Part shown: in pieces, positions 1-9,247 of the stretch
How the letters are laid out: each line of letters opens with the position of its first letter
Numbering within the stretch: position 1 is the stretch's first letter
Notes under the pieces: generated by a model
Database searches by the model: none
Seen by the model: the letters and a program-made list of their open reading frames with translations, nothing else
Told to the model about the DNA's origin: nothing
Source of the DNA: Lachnospiraceae bacterium
GTDB taxonomy: Bacteria; Bacillota; Clostridia; Lachnospirales; Lachnospiraceae
Direction: 5' to 3'
DNA length: 32,289 nucleotides
Assembly: GCA_030523275.1 (NCBI GenBank)
Contig: JAUNIX010000034.1
Location: forward strand, 1-32,289
Position numbers and translations under genes: made by a program

Positions 1-1373
1 GGGGCGGACGCTTCACAAAAGAAACCGATCAATTAGTATATAATTTTAATGCTTCCATTTCCTTCGATCAGAAATTTTATCGTCAGGATATCAAAGGAAG
101 TATGGCACATGTCACAATGCTTGCTGACACTGGCATTTTAACACAGGAAGAAAAAGAAACTATCTTAAAAGGATTACAATCAATTTTAGATGATGTAGAA
201 TCCGGTAAATTAGAGATCACCAGTGAATATGAAGATATCCATAGTTTTGTTGAAGCTGTTTTGACCGATCGCGTTGGTGATGCTGGTAAAAAACTTCACA
301 CTGGACGCAGCCGTAACGATCAAGTTGCATTAGATATGAAGCTCTATGTCAGAGACGAAATCGAAGAGATTCAGGATTTAACGATTACTTTACTGAAAGC
401 ACTTCATAAAATTATGAAAGAAAACATTGAGACTTATATGCCTGGATTTACGCATTTACAAAAAGCACAGCCAGTAACTGTGGCACATCATGTTGGTGCT
501 TATATGGAAATGTTCAAACGTGATTATGATCGTCTCTGCGATATCTATGATCGTATGAATTATTGTCCATTAGGAGCAGGCGCACTAGCTGGAACCACAT
601 ATCCATTAGATCGTAATCAAACTGCTGAATTACTCGGTTTTTATGGTCCAACTTTAAACAGTATGGACTCTGTATCCGATCGCGATTATGTAATTGAATT
701 TTTATCCGCATTATCAACGATCATGATGCATTTAAGTCGTTTTTCGGAAGAAATCATTATTTGGAATTCAAATGAATATCAGTTTGTTGAAATTGATGAT
801 GCATATAGCACCGGAAGCAGTATTATGCCACAAAAGAAAAATCCAGATATTGCAGAACTTGTGCGTGGTAAAACATCTCGTGTCTATGCAGCTCTCACGA
901 ATATTTTAGTTGCTATGAAAGGTATCCCTCTTGCCTATAATAAAGATATGCAGGAAGATAAAGAACTAACTTTTGATGCTATCGATACCGTCAAGGGATG
1001 TCTGGCACTATTTACTGGTATGGTTTCCACTATGACCTTCAAAAAAGACCGTATGGAAGCAAGCGCCAAAGGTGGCTTTACCAATGCGACGGATGCCGCT
1101 GATTATCTTGTAAATCATGGGGTTCCATTCCGCGATGCACACGGTATTGTCGGACAACTTGTACTGTACTGCATTGAAAAAAATATCGCTCTTGATGATA
1201 TGTCTTTAGAAGAATTTAAAGCTATCAGTCCGGTTTTTGAAGAAGATATTTACGAAGCGATTAGCTTAAAAACCTGTGTAAGTAAACGAAATACAATTGG
1301 TGCTCCTGGTATGGAAGCCATGAAGCAGGTCATTGAAATCAACGAAAACTTTTTAAATGAAATTGAGCAGTAA
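1..1373 (+). CDS. argH: Argininosuccinate lyase, 5' end cut by window edge
   Basis: Cleaves argininosuccinate to arginine and fumarate, the last step of arginine synthesis, in the cytoplasm as a homotetramer. The reading frame is open from base 3, and the bases before the first internal ATG (position 102) encode GGRFTKETDQ, the conserved N-terminus of the family. The true start is therefore a few codons outside the window and only about 2-4 residues are missing. The fumarase/aspartase superfamily signature GSSIMPQKKNP, which carries the catalytic serine loop, is present, as are HTGRSRNDQ and GFTHLQKAQP. The roughly 456 visible codons match the usual length of about 460. A lipoprotein gene follows 14 bp downstream on the same strand and may be co-transcribed. 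Other arginine genes would be expected to the left of the window. Confidence 0.97.
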   Translation, partial: GGRFTKETDQLVYNFNASISFDQKFYRQDIKGSMAHVTMLADTGILTQEEKETILKGLQSILDDVESGKLEITSEYEDIHSFVEAVLTDRVGDAGKKLHTGRSRNDQVALDMKLYVRDEIEEIQDLTITLLKALHKIMKENIETYMPGFTHLQKAQPVTVAHHVGAYMEMFKRDYDRLCDIYDRMNYCPLGAGALAGTTYPLDRNQTAELLGFYGPTLNSMDSVSDRDYVIEFLSALSTIMMHLSRFSEEIIIWNSNEYQFVEIDDAYSTGSSIMPQKKNPDIAELVRGKTSRVYAALTNILVAMKGIPLAYNKDMQEDKELTFDAIDTVKGCLALFTGMVSTMTFKKDRMEASAKGGFTNATDAADYLVNHGVPFRDAHGIVGQLVLYCIEKNIALDDMSLEEFKAISPVFEEDIYEAISLKTCVSKRNTIGAPGMEAMKQVIEINENFLNEIEQ

Positions 1374-1387
1374 CCAGAGGTTTTTAA

Positions 1388-3121
1388 ATGAAAAAGAAAC
1401 TATTGCTCTGTATGTCAGCGGCACTTCTTGTGCTGCTGACTGCATGTGGTATCGAATTAAATACAAATCTATCTATGGATCACGATTTTCAGGGATCACG
1501 CATCATCGATTGTACAATTAACAAAAATGATCTTACAAATATAAATAAGGATTTCGATTTTCTTGATGAAACGATCAAAGATAACTGTCCTGATGCCATG
1601 TCCTATAAAAATTTATCAGAAGGAAATCAAATTCATTACCAATTTACGATATCATTTTCATCTTATAAAGATTACAAAAACAAAATTACAAAATGTCTCA
1701 ACTTTGCACCAAAAATTAATTATTACTACGGCAACTCCCCATTTGCAAATGGTCTATTATACAATGAAAATTTTACGAGTGGGGATTTAATGGCATGGTT
1801 TTCGGAAAGTCTCGTAAAAGATGGTCTTATTTCAGATTCCGAAGTAGAAAATATCTGGTCCATCAAAGATACCCGCTTTTATTTTGATGGAAAAGAACAG
1901 TCAGTCAATGATCAAATCGATATCGATACCCTTTCTTATTTACCACTCGATGGAATCCAGATCTATACGGAAGAGCTAGATTCTGGTAAATATAGACAAA
2001 CGGTCGTATTTCAAATTCCAGAAGAAACATTGAATCGTAATAGTAAAGATATTCAAAAATATCTAAATGAACATTTAGATGCCAATTCTTATCACTGTGA
2101 ATGGAATCCAGTCGACAACGGAAAAGAATATCTTATTACCTTTGATACAAATACAATGGAACAACTAAATCAGATGTCAAAAAAGGTTTTAAAAGATGAT
2201 TCGTCAATCCATATTTCATCTTATGTAAAAGACTCAAAACCATTTCAAATGGAAAAACAATATACACAAAAAATCTCATTATCTGCCTTTCGTTCTTCTG
2301 CAGACAGTAAGGTTAATTATCAGGTTTATTTCAAACCTGCAAAAAACACCAGCCTTTCCAATCGTTCCAATGTTGACAAAAATGGATTTTATCAAATATC
2401 CAAAGGAAATAGTTCTTCTATTTCTGTTTATTACAATACGAGTAAACAACTTACTTTTGAGTCTTATAAAATCACTACCATTTATCATAGTGATAAAGAA
2501 TTTCAGCGAGAACTATGTCTAAATTATAAAGATTCTCTTTCTGAAGAAGAACAAAATCTATTACAAAAGTATTTACAAAAATGTGGTTTCCAAATCGTTT
2601 CTTTTCAAAAAAAGAATCGACTATTGCTTGTTTTAAGTGGAAGTCCATCAAAAATTTCTTCTGTTTATCAACAAGTATTTGATGGTAAAAATACTTTAAC
2701 CTCAAAAATAAAAAAACATAATTTTAATAAATCTCAAAAATCTCAAATTTCTGATGTAATTGATTTATCGAATCTTTCATTTGAAACGAATGCTACTGGA
2801 ACTTATTATTTTATTTCAAACAGTCAGGAATCTGCAAAAGAGGCTTCTATTTTCATCGATGAAAAAGAACAAAAATTACAAAAACTAAACGCTCTAGAAA
2901 AAGGCTCAGTGTCTGATTCTTCAAACTTATCAAACTTTAAACGTGAATATAAGTCTAAAATAGATAACGGAACAGAAATTGAATTTCAGTATCAAGGTGG
3001 AATCACGGATGTCTATGGATCAGCGGCAACGAGTATTGCTATTGGCGTCATTTTGATCGCAGTTTTCATTTTGTTTTTCTATCGATATCGAAAAACAATA
3101 CAAAATATCTTTAAAAAATAA
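1388..3121 (+). CDS. Predicted lipoprotein with C-terminal transmembrane anchor, unknown function
   Basis: No family was recognised. The 577-residue protein starts with a lipoprotein signal: basic MKKK, a hydrophobic stretch and the lipobox LTAC with Cys20 as the lipidated residue. The bulk is a hydrophilic, Ser/Asn/Lys/Tyr-rich extracytoplasmic region. Near the C-terminus, about residues 547-566 form a strongly hydrophobic helix followed by a basic tail ending NIFKK, so the protein appears held in the membrane at both ends, with a short cytoplasmic tail. The start is supported by an AGAGG site just upstream. It begins 14 bp after argH and may be read through from it, although its function need not relate to arginine. 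It is followed by a strong terminator. The base composition is more AT-rich than argH, common for surface proteins. A role in envelope adhesion or sensing would be a guess. Confidence 0.85.
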   Translation: MKKKLLLCMSAALLVLLTACGIELNTNLSMDHDFQGSRIIDCTINKNDLTNINKDFDFLDETIKDNCPDAMSYKNLSEGNQIHYQFTISFSSYKDYKNKITKCLNFAPKINYYYGNSPFANGLLYNENFTSGDLMAWFSESLVKDGLISDSEVENIWSIKDTRFYFDGKEQSVNDQIDIDTLSYLPLDGIQIYTEELDSGKYRQTVVFQIPEETLNRNSKDIQKYLNEHLDANSYHCEWNPVDNGKEYLITFDTNTMEQLNQMSKKVLKDDSSIHISSYVKDSKPFQMEKQYTQKISLSAFRSSADSKVNYQVYFKPAKNTSLSNRSNVDKNGFYQISKGNSSSISVYYNTSKQLTFESYKITTIYHSDKEFQRELCLNYKDSLSEEEQNLLQKYLQKCGFQIVSFQKKNRLLLVLSGSPSKISSVYQQVFDGKNTLTSKIKKHNFNKSQKSQISDVIDLSNLSFETNATGTYYFISNSQESAKEASIFIDEKEQKLQKLNALEKGSVSDSSNLSNFKREYKSKIDNGTEIEFQYQGGITDVYGSAATSIAIGVILIAVFILFFYRYRKTIQNIFKK

Positions 3122-3133
3122 TATTCAAAAAAT

Positions 3134-3169
3134 AAAAATGATCTTTGTCTATAGACAAGGATCATTTTT
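3134..3169. terminator. Bidirectional rho-independent terminator
   Basis: There are 17-base arms at 3134-3150 and 3153-3169, complementary apart from one G-U pair, with A-rich outer left and T-rich outer right ends. The hairpin can stop transcription from both directions. It lies between the convergent lipoprotein gene (plus) and the MscS-family gene (minus). Confidence 0.88.
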
Positions 3170-3181
3170 ATCAAAAAATTT

Positions 3182-4027
3182 TTATTCTGATATCAGATGT
3201 ACATCCATCTGATTAAATGGAATATGAATTCCCTGAGCATCAAACTCCAATTTAATTTTTTCTAACATACTCCAACGCGCAGGGGCATATTGGTCTGTTG
3301 GTACAAAAACACGAATGCCTAACATGACACAACTATCTGCTAACTCATCCACAAAAACGACAATCTCATCTTTGCGAACAGAAAATTCACTTTCCAGAGC
3401 AATATTCAGCATAATCTGCTTTGCTTTTCTAATATCATCTTGATATCCAATACCAACCCGCAAATCTAATCTTCTTTCATCCTGTCTTGTTATATTGGTA
3501 AGACTGGCATTGGTAATCACACCATTTGGAACCACCACAATCTTATTATCGACAGTTTGAATTCTTGTATAAAATAAATCAATGGCTACAACTGTTCCTT
3601 CATTTCCATGAGAATCTTCTTTGATCATATCTCCGACTTGAAATGGCTTTAATAGTAAAATCAAACATCCCCCAGCAATATTTGACAAACTTCCCTGCAA
3701 TGCTAAACCTACCGCCACACCGATCGATGCTACGATGGCGCTAAATGATGTTCCAATCACTCCTAGACGGTTTGCCGCCATAAAAATCACTAAGATTTTT
3801 AAACCGATTCTGACAGTTGATATTAAAAAACTAGCTACACTCTCTTCTATTGATGATCGATCAATAATTTTCTTTGTAATTTTGGTAAGATAATCGGCCA
3901 ATTTTAGACCAATCACTAAAATAATGATGGACCAAATGAGATCAATTCCAAATGCAGTTAAATGATCAATCGCTTGCTCTATCACTTTATCACTTATTTT
4001 AACATGTAAATCTACCTTATCCGTCAT
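3182..4027 (-). CDS. MscS-family small-conductance mechanosensitive channel
   Basis: Membrane channel that opens under membrane tension and releases osmolytes during hypo-osmotic shock. The 281 residues match a minimal MscS: about three membrane segments (near residues 27-47, 66-86 and 93-127). The third is the Gly/Ala-rich pore helix (SIGVAVGLALQGSLSNIAGG), followed by the conserved KPFQVGD and the cytoplasmic beta domain (VVVPNGVITNASLTN matches the family's VPN motif). An AAGGAG site lies a few bases upstream of the ATG. The gene stands between the asd terminator and the shared terminator at 3134-3169, so it is probably monocistronic. No convincing promoter was seen in the short gap. Confidence 0.92.
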   Translation of the reverse strand: MTDKVDLHVKISDKVIEQAIDHLTAFGIDLIWSIIILVIGLKLADYLTKITKKIIDRSSIEESVASFLISTVRIGLKILVIFMAANRLGVIGTSFSAIVASIGVAVGLALQGSLSNIAGGCLILLLKPFQVGDMIKEDSHGNEGTVVAIDLFYTRIQTVDNKIVVVPNGVITNASLTNITRQDERRLDLRVGIGYQDDIRKAKQIMLNIALESEFSVRKDEIVVFVDELADSCVMLGIRVFVPTDQYAPARWSMLEKIKLEFDAQGIHIPFNQMDVHLISE

Positions 4028-4069
4028 AAAACTCCTTAATTACTACGCAATTTGTTAATGAATGAAAGA

Positions 4070-4099
4070 AAAGCTATGAGAAAACATCCCCATAGCTTT
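4070..4099 (-). terminator. Terminator after asd
   Basis: Complementary 9-base arms AAAGCTATG (4070-4078) and CATAGCTTT (4091-4099) with a 12-base loop. On the minus strand the second arm runs into TTTTCTTTC. It marks the end of the leuB-to-asd gene block. Confidence 0.75.
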
Positions 4100-4121
4100 C
4101 TTGATTACAATACTGTATTTC

Positions 4122-5207
4122 TTATTTAGCCTGAATATATCCTTTTGCTGTTAATAATTCTGCACAAAGAACAGCTCCACCGGCTGCACCACGTACTGTG
4201 TTATGTGCAAGTCCAATAAATTTATAATCATATACGGTATCTTCGCGTAATCTTCCGACAGATACACCCATGCCATTTTCATAATCAACATCAGCTTTTA
4301 CCTGTGGACGATCATCTTCTTCTAAATACTGAATGAACTGCTTTGGTGCACTTGGAAGATTTAATTCCTGAGGTTCTCCACTAAAGTTTACTAAACGATC
4401 GATCAATTCTTCTTTGGATGGCTTTTTATTAAATTTCACAAATACAGCTGCAGTATGTCCGTTTAACACTGGCACACGAACACACTGTGTTGTGATAACT
4501 GGAAGTGAAGCTTTTTCAATTTTTCCATCTACAACTTTACCCCACAATCTCAATGGTTCCTGTTCAGATTTTTCTTCTTCACCACCGATATATGGAATAA
4601 TATTTTCGATCATTTCAGGCCAATCTTTGAACGTTTTACCTGCTCCGGAAATTGCCTGATATGTTGTCGCAATTACTTCAACTGGTTCAAATTCTTTCCA
4701 AGCTGTTAATGCTGGTGCATATGCCTGAATCGAACAATTTGGTTTTACAGCCACAAAACCACGTTTTGTACCAAGACGTTTTTTCTGTGCTTCAATCACT
4801 TCTACATGCTCTGGATTGATTTCAGGAACCATCATCGGAACATCCGGTGTCCATCTATGCGCACTGTTGTTGGATACAACTGGAGTTTCTGTCTTTGCAT
4901 AAGCATCTTCAATCTCTCTGATTGCTTCTTTCGACATATCAACAGCACTAAATACAAAATCAACTTCTGATGCTACTTTCTCAACTTCGTTTACATTCAT
5001 GACAACCATAGATTTTACTGCTTCTGGCATCGGAGTATCCATTTTCCAGCGACCACCTACAGCTTCTTCATATGTTTTTCCAGCAGATCTTGGACTTGCT
5101 GCTACTGCAACAACTTCATACCATGGATGATTTTCTAATAAAGAGATGAATCTCTGTCCAACCATTCCGGTTGCTCCAAGAATTCCAACTTTTAATTTTT
5201 GATCCAT
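4122..5207 (-). CDS. asd: Aspartate-semialdehyde dehydrogenase
   Basis: NADPH-dependent reduction of aspartyl phosphate to aspartate semialdehyde, the branch point to lysine/diaminopimelate, threonine, methionine and isoleucine. The N-terminal Rossmann motif GATGMVGQ is at about residues 11-18, and the catalytic cysteine is Cys158 in KPNCSIQ. The substrate-binding region includes AISGAGKTFKDWPEM and NGHTAAVFV. At 361 residues, and from its overall sequence, it looks like the archaeal/fungal-type branch rather than the shorter classical bacterial type. It starts 37 bp after serA, with a GGAGG-type site (AGGAGGAAAATAG) upstream. It is the last gene of the block and is followed by a terminator. 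Its place beside ilv, leu and ser genes fits its role in supplying carbon for isoleucine through threonine. Confidence 0.95.
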   Translation of the reverse strand: MDQKLKVGILGATGMVGQRFISLLENHPWYEVVAVAASPRSAGKTYEEAVGGRWKMDTPMPEAVKSMVVMNVNEVEKVASEVDFVFSAVDMSKEAIREIEDAYAKTETPVVSNNSAHRWTPDVPMMVPEINPEHVEVIEAQKKRLGTKRGFVAVKPNCSIQAYAPALTAWKEFEPVEVIATTYQAISGAGKTFKDWPEMIENIIPYIGGEEEKSEQEPLRLWGKVVDGKIEKASLPVITTQCVRVPVLNGHTAAVFVKFNKKPSKEELIDRLVNFSGEPQELNLPSAPKQFIQYLEEDDRPQVKADVDYENGMGVSVGRLREDTVYDYKFIGLAHNTVRGAAGGAVLCAELLTAKGYIQAK

Positions 5208-5244
5208 TTCTATTTTCCTCCTAAAACTCAGTAAATTTTAAATA

Positions 5245-6405
5245 TTAAAGTACTCTTACTTTTAATACATCACGTACATTTCGAAGCACTTCTACCACTT
5301 CTTCTGATGGAGCTGGAGTGGTATCTAAAATCGTATAAGCATATTCTCCTCTGGATTTATTGGTCATGTTTTCAATATTCATGCCACCTGCACCTACTAA
5401 AGTTGTAAAATGACTTAAGATATTGGCTCTATTCTTATGGCAAATTGTGAGTCTTCCACCTGACTGACATTCACCCATATCACAATCTGGATAGTTTACA
5501 GAATTTGTAATATTACCGTTTTTTAAATAATCAACAATCTGTTCTACTGCCATAACTGCGCAGTTATCTTCAGATTCTGCTGTTGATGCACCTAAATGAG
5601 GAATCGCAATTGTGTTTGGTGCTTGTGCGATAACTGGATCTGGGAAATCTGTAACATATTTTGCAACTTTTCCACTTTCCAGTGCTTCGATCATAGACGC
5701 ATCATCTACGAGTCCACCACGTGCAAAGTTCATGATACGAACGCCGTCTTTCATCAAAGCGATGCTGTCTTTGTTTACCATACCTTTTGTACTGTCGATC
5801 AATGGTAAATGTAGGGTAATATAATCACATACCTGATAAACTTCTTCTGGACTTTGTAATCTCTTTACATGTGGAGATAACTGCCATGCAGATTTTACAG
5901 ATAAATAAGGATCATATCCATAAACTTTCATACCAAGATTTAATCCCATATTGGCAACCAAAACACCAATCGCACCAAGACCAACAACACCAAGTGTTTT
6001 GCCTTTTAACTCGTTACCTGCATACTGCTTCTTTTGTTTTTCCACCGTCTTTGCAAGATTTTCATCATCTGTATTTTCTTTTACCCAGCTGATACCGCCA
6101 ATGATATCACGGGAAGCTAATAATAATCCTGTTACTACTAATTCTTTTACACCGTTTGCATTTGCACCAGGTGTATTAAATACAACGACACCTTCTTTTG
6201 CATAATCGTCTAAAGGAATATTATTAACACCTGCACCTGCTCTTGCTACAGCAAGAAGATTTTCCGGTGCTTTTATTTCATGCATAGAGGCACTTCTTAC
6301 CAATACAGCCTCTGCATCATTTATATCTTCTGTCAATTGAAACTCATCCGTAAAATTATCAAGCCCAACTTCAGCAATTGGATTTAAGCATTTCACATTA
6401 TACAT
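5245..6405 (-). CDS. serA: D-3-phosphoglycerate dehydrogenase with C-terminal ACT domain
   Basis: Oxidises 3-phosphoglycerate to 3-phosphohydroxypyruvate, the first committed step of serine synthesis. The start at 6405 (MYNVKCLNPIAEVG) is preferred because a GGAGG site precedes it at normal distance. A longer frame beginning at 6450 overlaps serC and lacks a ribosome site. The 387-residue protein has the NAD-binding motif GVVGLGAIG, the 2-hydroxyacid dehydrogenase signatures (NFARGGLVDD and the catalytic His in AIPHLGAST), and a C-terminal ACT domain (about residues 310-387) likely to bind serine for feedback control. It lacks the extra intervening domain of the long form. serC ends 22 bp upstream, so the two serine genes are adjacent and in pathway-partner arrangement. 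Confidence 0.95.
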   Translation of the reverse strand: MYNVKCLNPIAEVGLDNFTDEFQLTEDINDAEAVLVRSASMHEIKAPENLLAVARAGAGVNNIPLDDYAKEGVVVFNTPGANANGVKELVVTGLLLASRDIIGGISWVKENTDDENLAKTVEKQKKQYAGNELKGKTLGVVGLGAIGVLVANMGLNLGMKVYGYDPYLSVKSAWQLSPHVKRLQSPEEVYQVCDYITLHLPLIDSTKGMVNKDSIALMKDGVRIMNFARGGLVDDASMIEALESGKVAKYVTDFPDPVIAQAPNTIAIPHLGASTAESEDNCAVMAVEQIVDYLKNGNITNSVNYPDCDMGECQSGGRLTICHKNRANILSHFTTLVGAGGMNIENMTNKSRGEYAYTILDTTPAPSEEVVEVLRNVRDVLKVRVL

Positions 6406-6427
6406 TGAATTATTGTCCTCCGTTATA

Positions 6428-7513
6428 CTATTTTGTATTCGCTTTTTCAAATTCTTTCATAAATGCCACTAATTTTTCAACACCTTCAATTGGCATTGCA
6501 TTGTAAATACTAGCACGCATACCACCGACTGTTCTATGACCTTTTAAGTTTTCAAAACCAGCGGATTTTGATTCTTTGATGAATTTTGCATCTAATTCTT
6601 CGTCACCTGTTACAAATGGCACGTTCATTAAAGAACGAGAACCTTTTTCTACTGTTCCATGGAACATCTTGCTGCTATCTAAGTAATCATAAAGAATTGC
6701 TGCTTTCTTTTCATTATGAGCTTTCATTGCTTCTAATCCACCAAGATTTTTGATCCATTTGAATACTTTTCCACAGATATAAATACCATAACATGGTGGT
6801 GTATTGTATAAAGAATCTGCATCTGCCTGTGTTTTCCATTTCAACATTGTTGGTGTGCATTCCATAACATCATCACGGATTAAATCTTCACGAATGATAC
6901 AAACCACTACCCCCGCTGGTCCTACATTCTTTTGAACACCAAAATAGATCACACCAAAATCTTCAACATTGACTGGTTCAGACAAGATACAAGAGGACAT
7001 ATCTGCTACTAAAATCTTGCCTTTTGTGTTTGGAACTTCTGGATATTTTGTTCCATAAATTGTGTTGTTATAACATACATATACATAGTCTGCATCTTCA
7101 GATACATTTAAGTCAGAACAATCTGGAATATAAGAAAATGTCTTATCTTCAGAAGAAGCAATTGCATTTGCTTTACCATATTTTTTTGCTTCCTGATAAG
7201 CCTTCTTTGCCCATTGTCCTGTAATAATATAATCGGCAACTCCATTTTTCATTAAATTCATAGGAACTGCTGAAAATTGTTGGGAAGCTCCACCTTGTAA
7301 AAATAATACCTTATAGTTGTCAGGAATGTTCATCAAGTCACGAAGATCTTGTTCTGCTTCATCAATAATGTCCTGGAACATTTTTGAACGATGACTCATT
7401 TCCATAACGGACATACCGTAACCTTTGTAATCCAACATCTCTGCTGCTGCTTCTTTTAGCACTTCCTCTGGTAAAACCGCAGGACCTGCTGAAAAATTAT
7501 AGATTCTTCCCAT
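6428..7513 (-). CDS. serC: Phosphoserine aminotransferase
   Basis: PLP enzyme that transfers an amino group from glutamate to 3-phosphohydroxypyruvate, the second step of serine synthesis; members also act in pyridoxal phosphate synthesis. The start at 7513 (MGRIYNFSAGPAVLP) has a GGAGG site nine bases upstream. A GTG five codons earlier lies inside that ribosome site and is rejected. The protein is 361 residues, as usual for the family. Lys195 in FGVQKNVGPAG is the expected PLP-binding lysine, and QGGASQQF forms the phosphate-binding part. It lies 32 bp after ilvB and 22 bp before serA. No serB (phosphoserine phosphatase) was seen in the window. Confidence 0.96.
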   Translation of the reverse strand: MGRIYNFSAGPAVLPEEVLKEAAAEMLDYKGYGMSVMEMSHRSKMFQDIIDEAEQDLRDLMNIPDNYKVLFLQGGASQQFSAVPMNLMKNGVADYIITGQWAKKAYQEAKKYGKANAIASSEDKTFSYIPDCSDLNVSEDADYVYVCYNNTIYGTKYPEVPNTKGKILVADMSSCILSEPVNVEDFGVIYFGVQKNVGPAGVVVCIIREDLIRDDVMECTPTMLKWKTQADADSLYNTPPCYGIYICGKVFKWIKNLGGLEAMKAHNEKKAAILYDYLDSSKMFHGTVEKGSRSLMNVPFVTGDEELDAKFIKESKSAGFENLKGHRTVGGMRASIYNAMPIEGVEKLVAFMKEFEKANTK

Positions 7514-7545
7514 TTTTAATGCCTCCACATCTTTTCTCTTATAAA

Positions 7546-9228
7546 TTATTTATTTGCTAAGTCTTCTTCTGTAAATGCTTCTGAAATCGCATCTCCAGGA
7601 GAAACCATAGGCCATACCTTTTCGTCGCTGTCAATGTGACAATCAATCACAAACGGTTTTTTTGATGCAACTGCTTCATCAAAAGCAGCCTCAAATTCTT
7701 CAATCGTAGAAACATGTCTTCCCTCTACGCCAAATCCCGCAGCGACTTTTACAAAATCGACACCATCTCTTAATGTTGTATAAGAATAGCGTTCTTCATA
7801 GAATAGGTTCTGCCACTGACGAACCATTCCGAGTACCTGATTATTGATGATTACTTCAATAACCGGAATCTGATATCTTGCCGCTGTAGCAAGCTCATTC
7901 AGATTCATACGGAAACAGCCATCTCCGGCAATATTAATAACCATTTTATCCTTCTGTCCCATCTTTGCACCTAATGCTGCTCCGAGACCATATCCCATCG
8001 TACCTAAACCACCGGATGTCAGAAAACGTCTTGGTTCACGATAAGAATAAAATTGCGCTGCCCACATTTGATGTTGTCCGACTTCGGTAACGATAATTGC
8101 ATCCCCATTTGTCTTTTCATAAATTTTTTCTACCACCTGAGGGCCAGCTAATACATCTTTTTTATATGTTAAAGGATATTTTTCCTTTAATTCCTCAATA
8201 TGTGCGATCCATTCATCATGATTTTGTGTATCCAAACGGCGATTTAACATTGTAAGTACCGCTTTGATATCACCGATCACACAGGCATCCACTAATATAT
8301 TTTTATTAATTTCTGCAGGATCAATATCAATCTGCAAAATCTTTGCCTTTGATGCAAAACGATTTGGATTACCTAATACACGGTCACTGAATCGAGAACC
8401 AACTGTAATCAAGAGGTCACAATCTGTCACTCCCAAATTAGAAGCTTTTGTTCCATGCATCCCGATCATACCCGAATATAATTCATCTGTTCCATTAAAT
8501 GCACCTTTTCCCATCAATGTATCGCAGACAGGTGCATGCACTTTATGGACAAATTCTTTTAATTCTTCACTTGCATTGGATAAGGTAGCTCCACCTCCAA
8601 CCATAATAAATGGTCGTTTGGATGCTTTGATCATTTCAATCGCATGATAAATATCCTTTTCCTGAATACGAACTGTCTCACGTTTTACATCTAAAACCGG
8701 CATTGGTTTATATCCTGTCACTGCAGCTGTAACATCTTTTGGAATGTCAACAAGCACAGGACCTGGTCTTCCAGACTTCGCAATCTTAAATGCTCTTCGA
8801 ATTGTATCTGCCAAATCTTTGACATCTTTTACGATAAAATTATATTTTGTAATTGGCATCGTAATGCCTGTAATATCAATTTCCTGAAAACTATCTTTTC
8901 CGAGCAAGCTGACACCAACGTTACAGCTGATTGCAACAATTGGAATGGAATCCATATAGGCTGTTGCAATTCCTGTGACAATATTAGTTGCCCCAGGACC
9001 TGAGGTACACATACAGACACCAACTTTACCTGTTGCACGAGCATATCCATCTGCTGCATGAGAAGCTCCCTGTTCATGAGAAGTCAGTATATGGGTAATA
9101 CTATCTTTTTGTCTATATAACTCATCATAAATATTTAAAATTGCCCCGCCAGGATAACCAAATACAGTATCTACACCCTGCTCTTTTAAGCACTCAATTA
9201 CAATTTGAGAACCATTTAACTGCTTCAT
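7546..9228 (-). CDS. ilvB: Acetolactate synthase large (catalytic) subunit
   Basis: Thiamine-diphosphate enzyme condensing two pyruvates to acetolactate (valine/leucine), or pyruvate with 2-oxobutyrate to acetohydroxybutyrate (isoleucine). At 560 residues it is full length. The N-terminal PYR domain carries the catalytic glutamate Glu52 in HEQGASHAADGYARATG. The middle FAD-binding region and the C-terminal TPP domain follow, the latter with the GDG...NN motif (GDGCFRMNLNEL to INN). A biosynthetic ALS is favoured over other TPP enzymes by the overall sequence and by the adjacent ilvD. No regulatory small subunit (ilvN/ilvH) lies next to it; it must be elsewhere or absent. It starts 19 bp after ilvD. 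Confidence 0.95.
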   Translation of the reverse strand: MKQLNGSQIVIECLKEQGVDTVFGYPGGAILNIYDELYRQKDSITHILTSHEQGASHAADGYARATGKVGVCMCTSGPGATNIVTGIATAYMDSIPIVAISCNVGVSLLGKDSFQEIDITGITMPITKYNFIVKDVKDLADTIRRAFKIAKSGRPGPVLVDIPKDVTAAVTGYKPMPVLDVKRETVRIQEKDIYHAIEMIKASKRPFIMVGGGATLSNASEELKEFVHKVHAPVCDTLMGKGAFNGTDELYSGMIGMHGTKASNLGVTDCDLLITVGSRFSDRVLGNPNRFASKAKILQIDIDPAEINKNILVDACVIGDIKAVLTMLNRRLDTQNHDEWIAHIEELKEKYPLTYKKDVLAGPQVVEKIYEKTNGDAIIVTEVGQHQMWAAQFYSYREPRRFLTSGGLGTMGYGLGAALGAKMGQKDKMVINIAGDGCFRMNLNELATAARYQIPVIEVIINNQVLGMVRQWQNLFYEERYSYTTLRDGVDFVKVAAGFGVEGRHVSTIEEFEAAFDEAVASKKPFVIDCHIDSDEKVWPMVSPGDAISEAFTEEDLANK

Positions 9229-9247
9229 ATTTTATCCCTTCTCTCAA

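Noticed and set aside
8264..8647. 127-codon plus-strand frame inside ilvB
   Set aside because: It is antisense to a well-conserved part of ilvB and has no recognisable domain or ribosome binding site.
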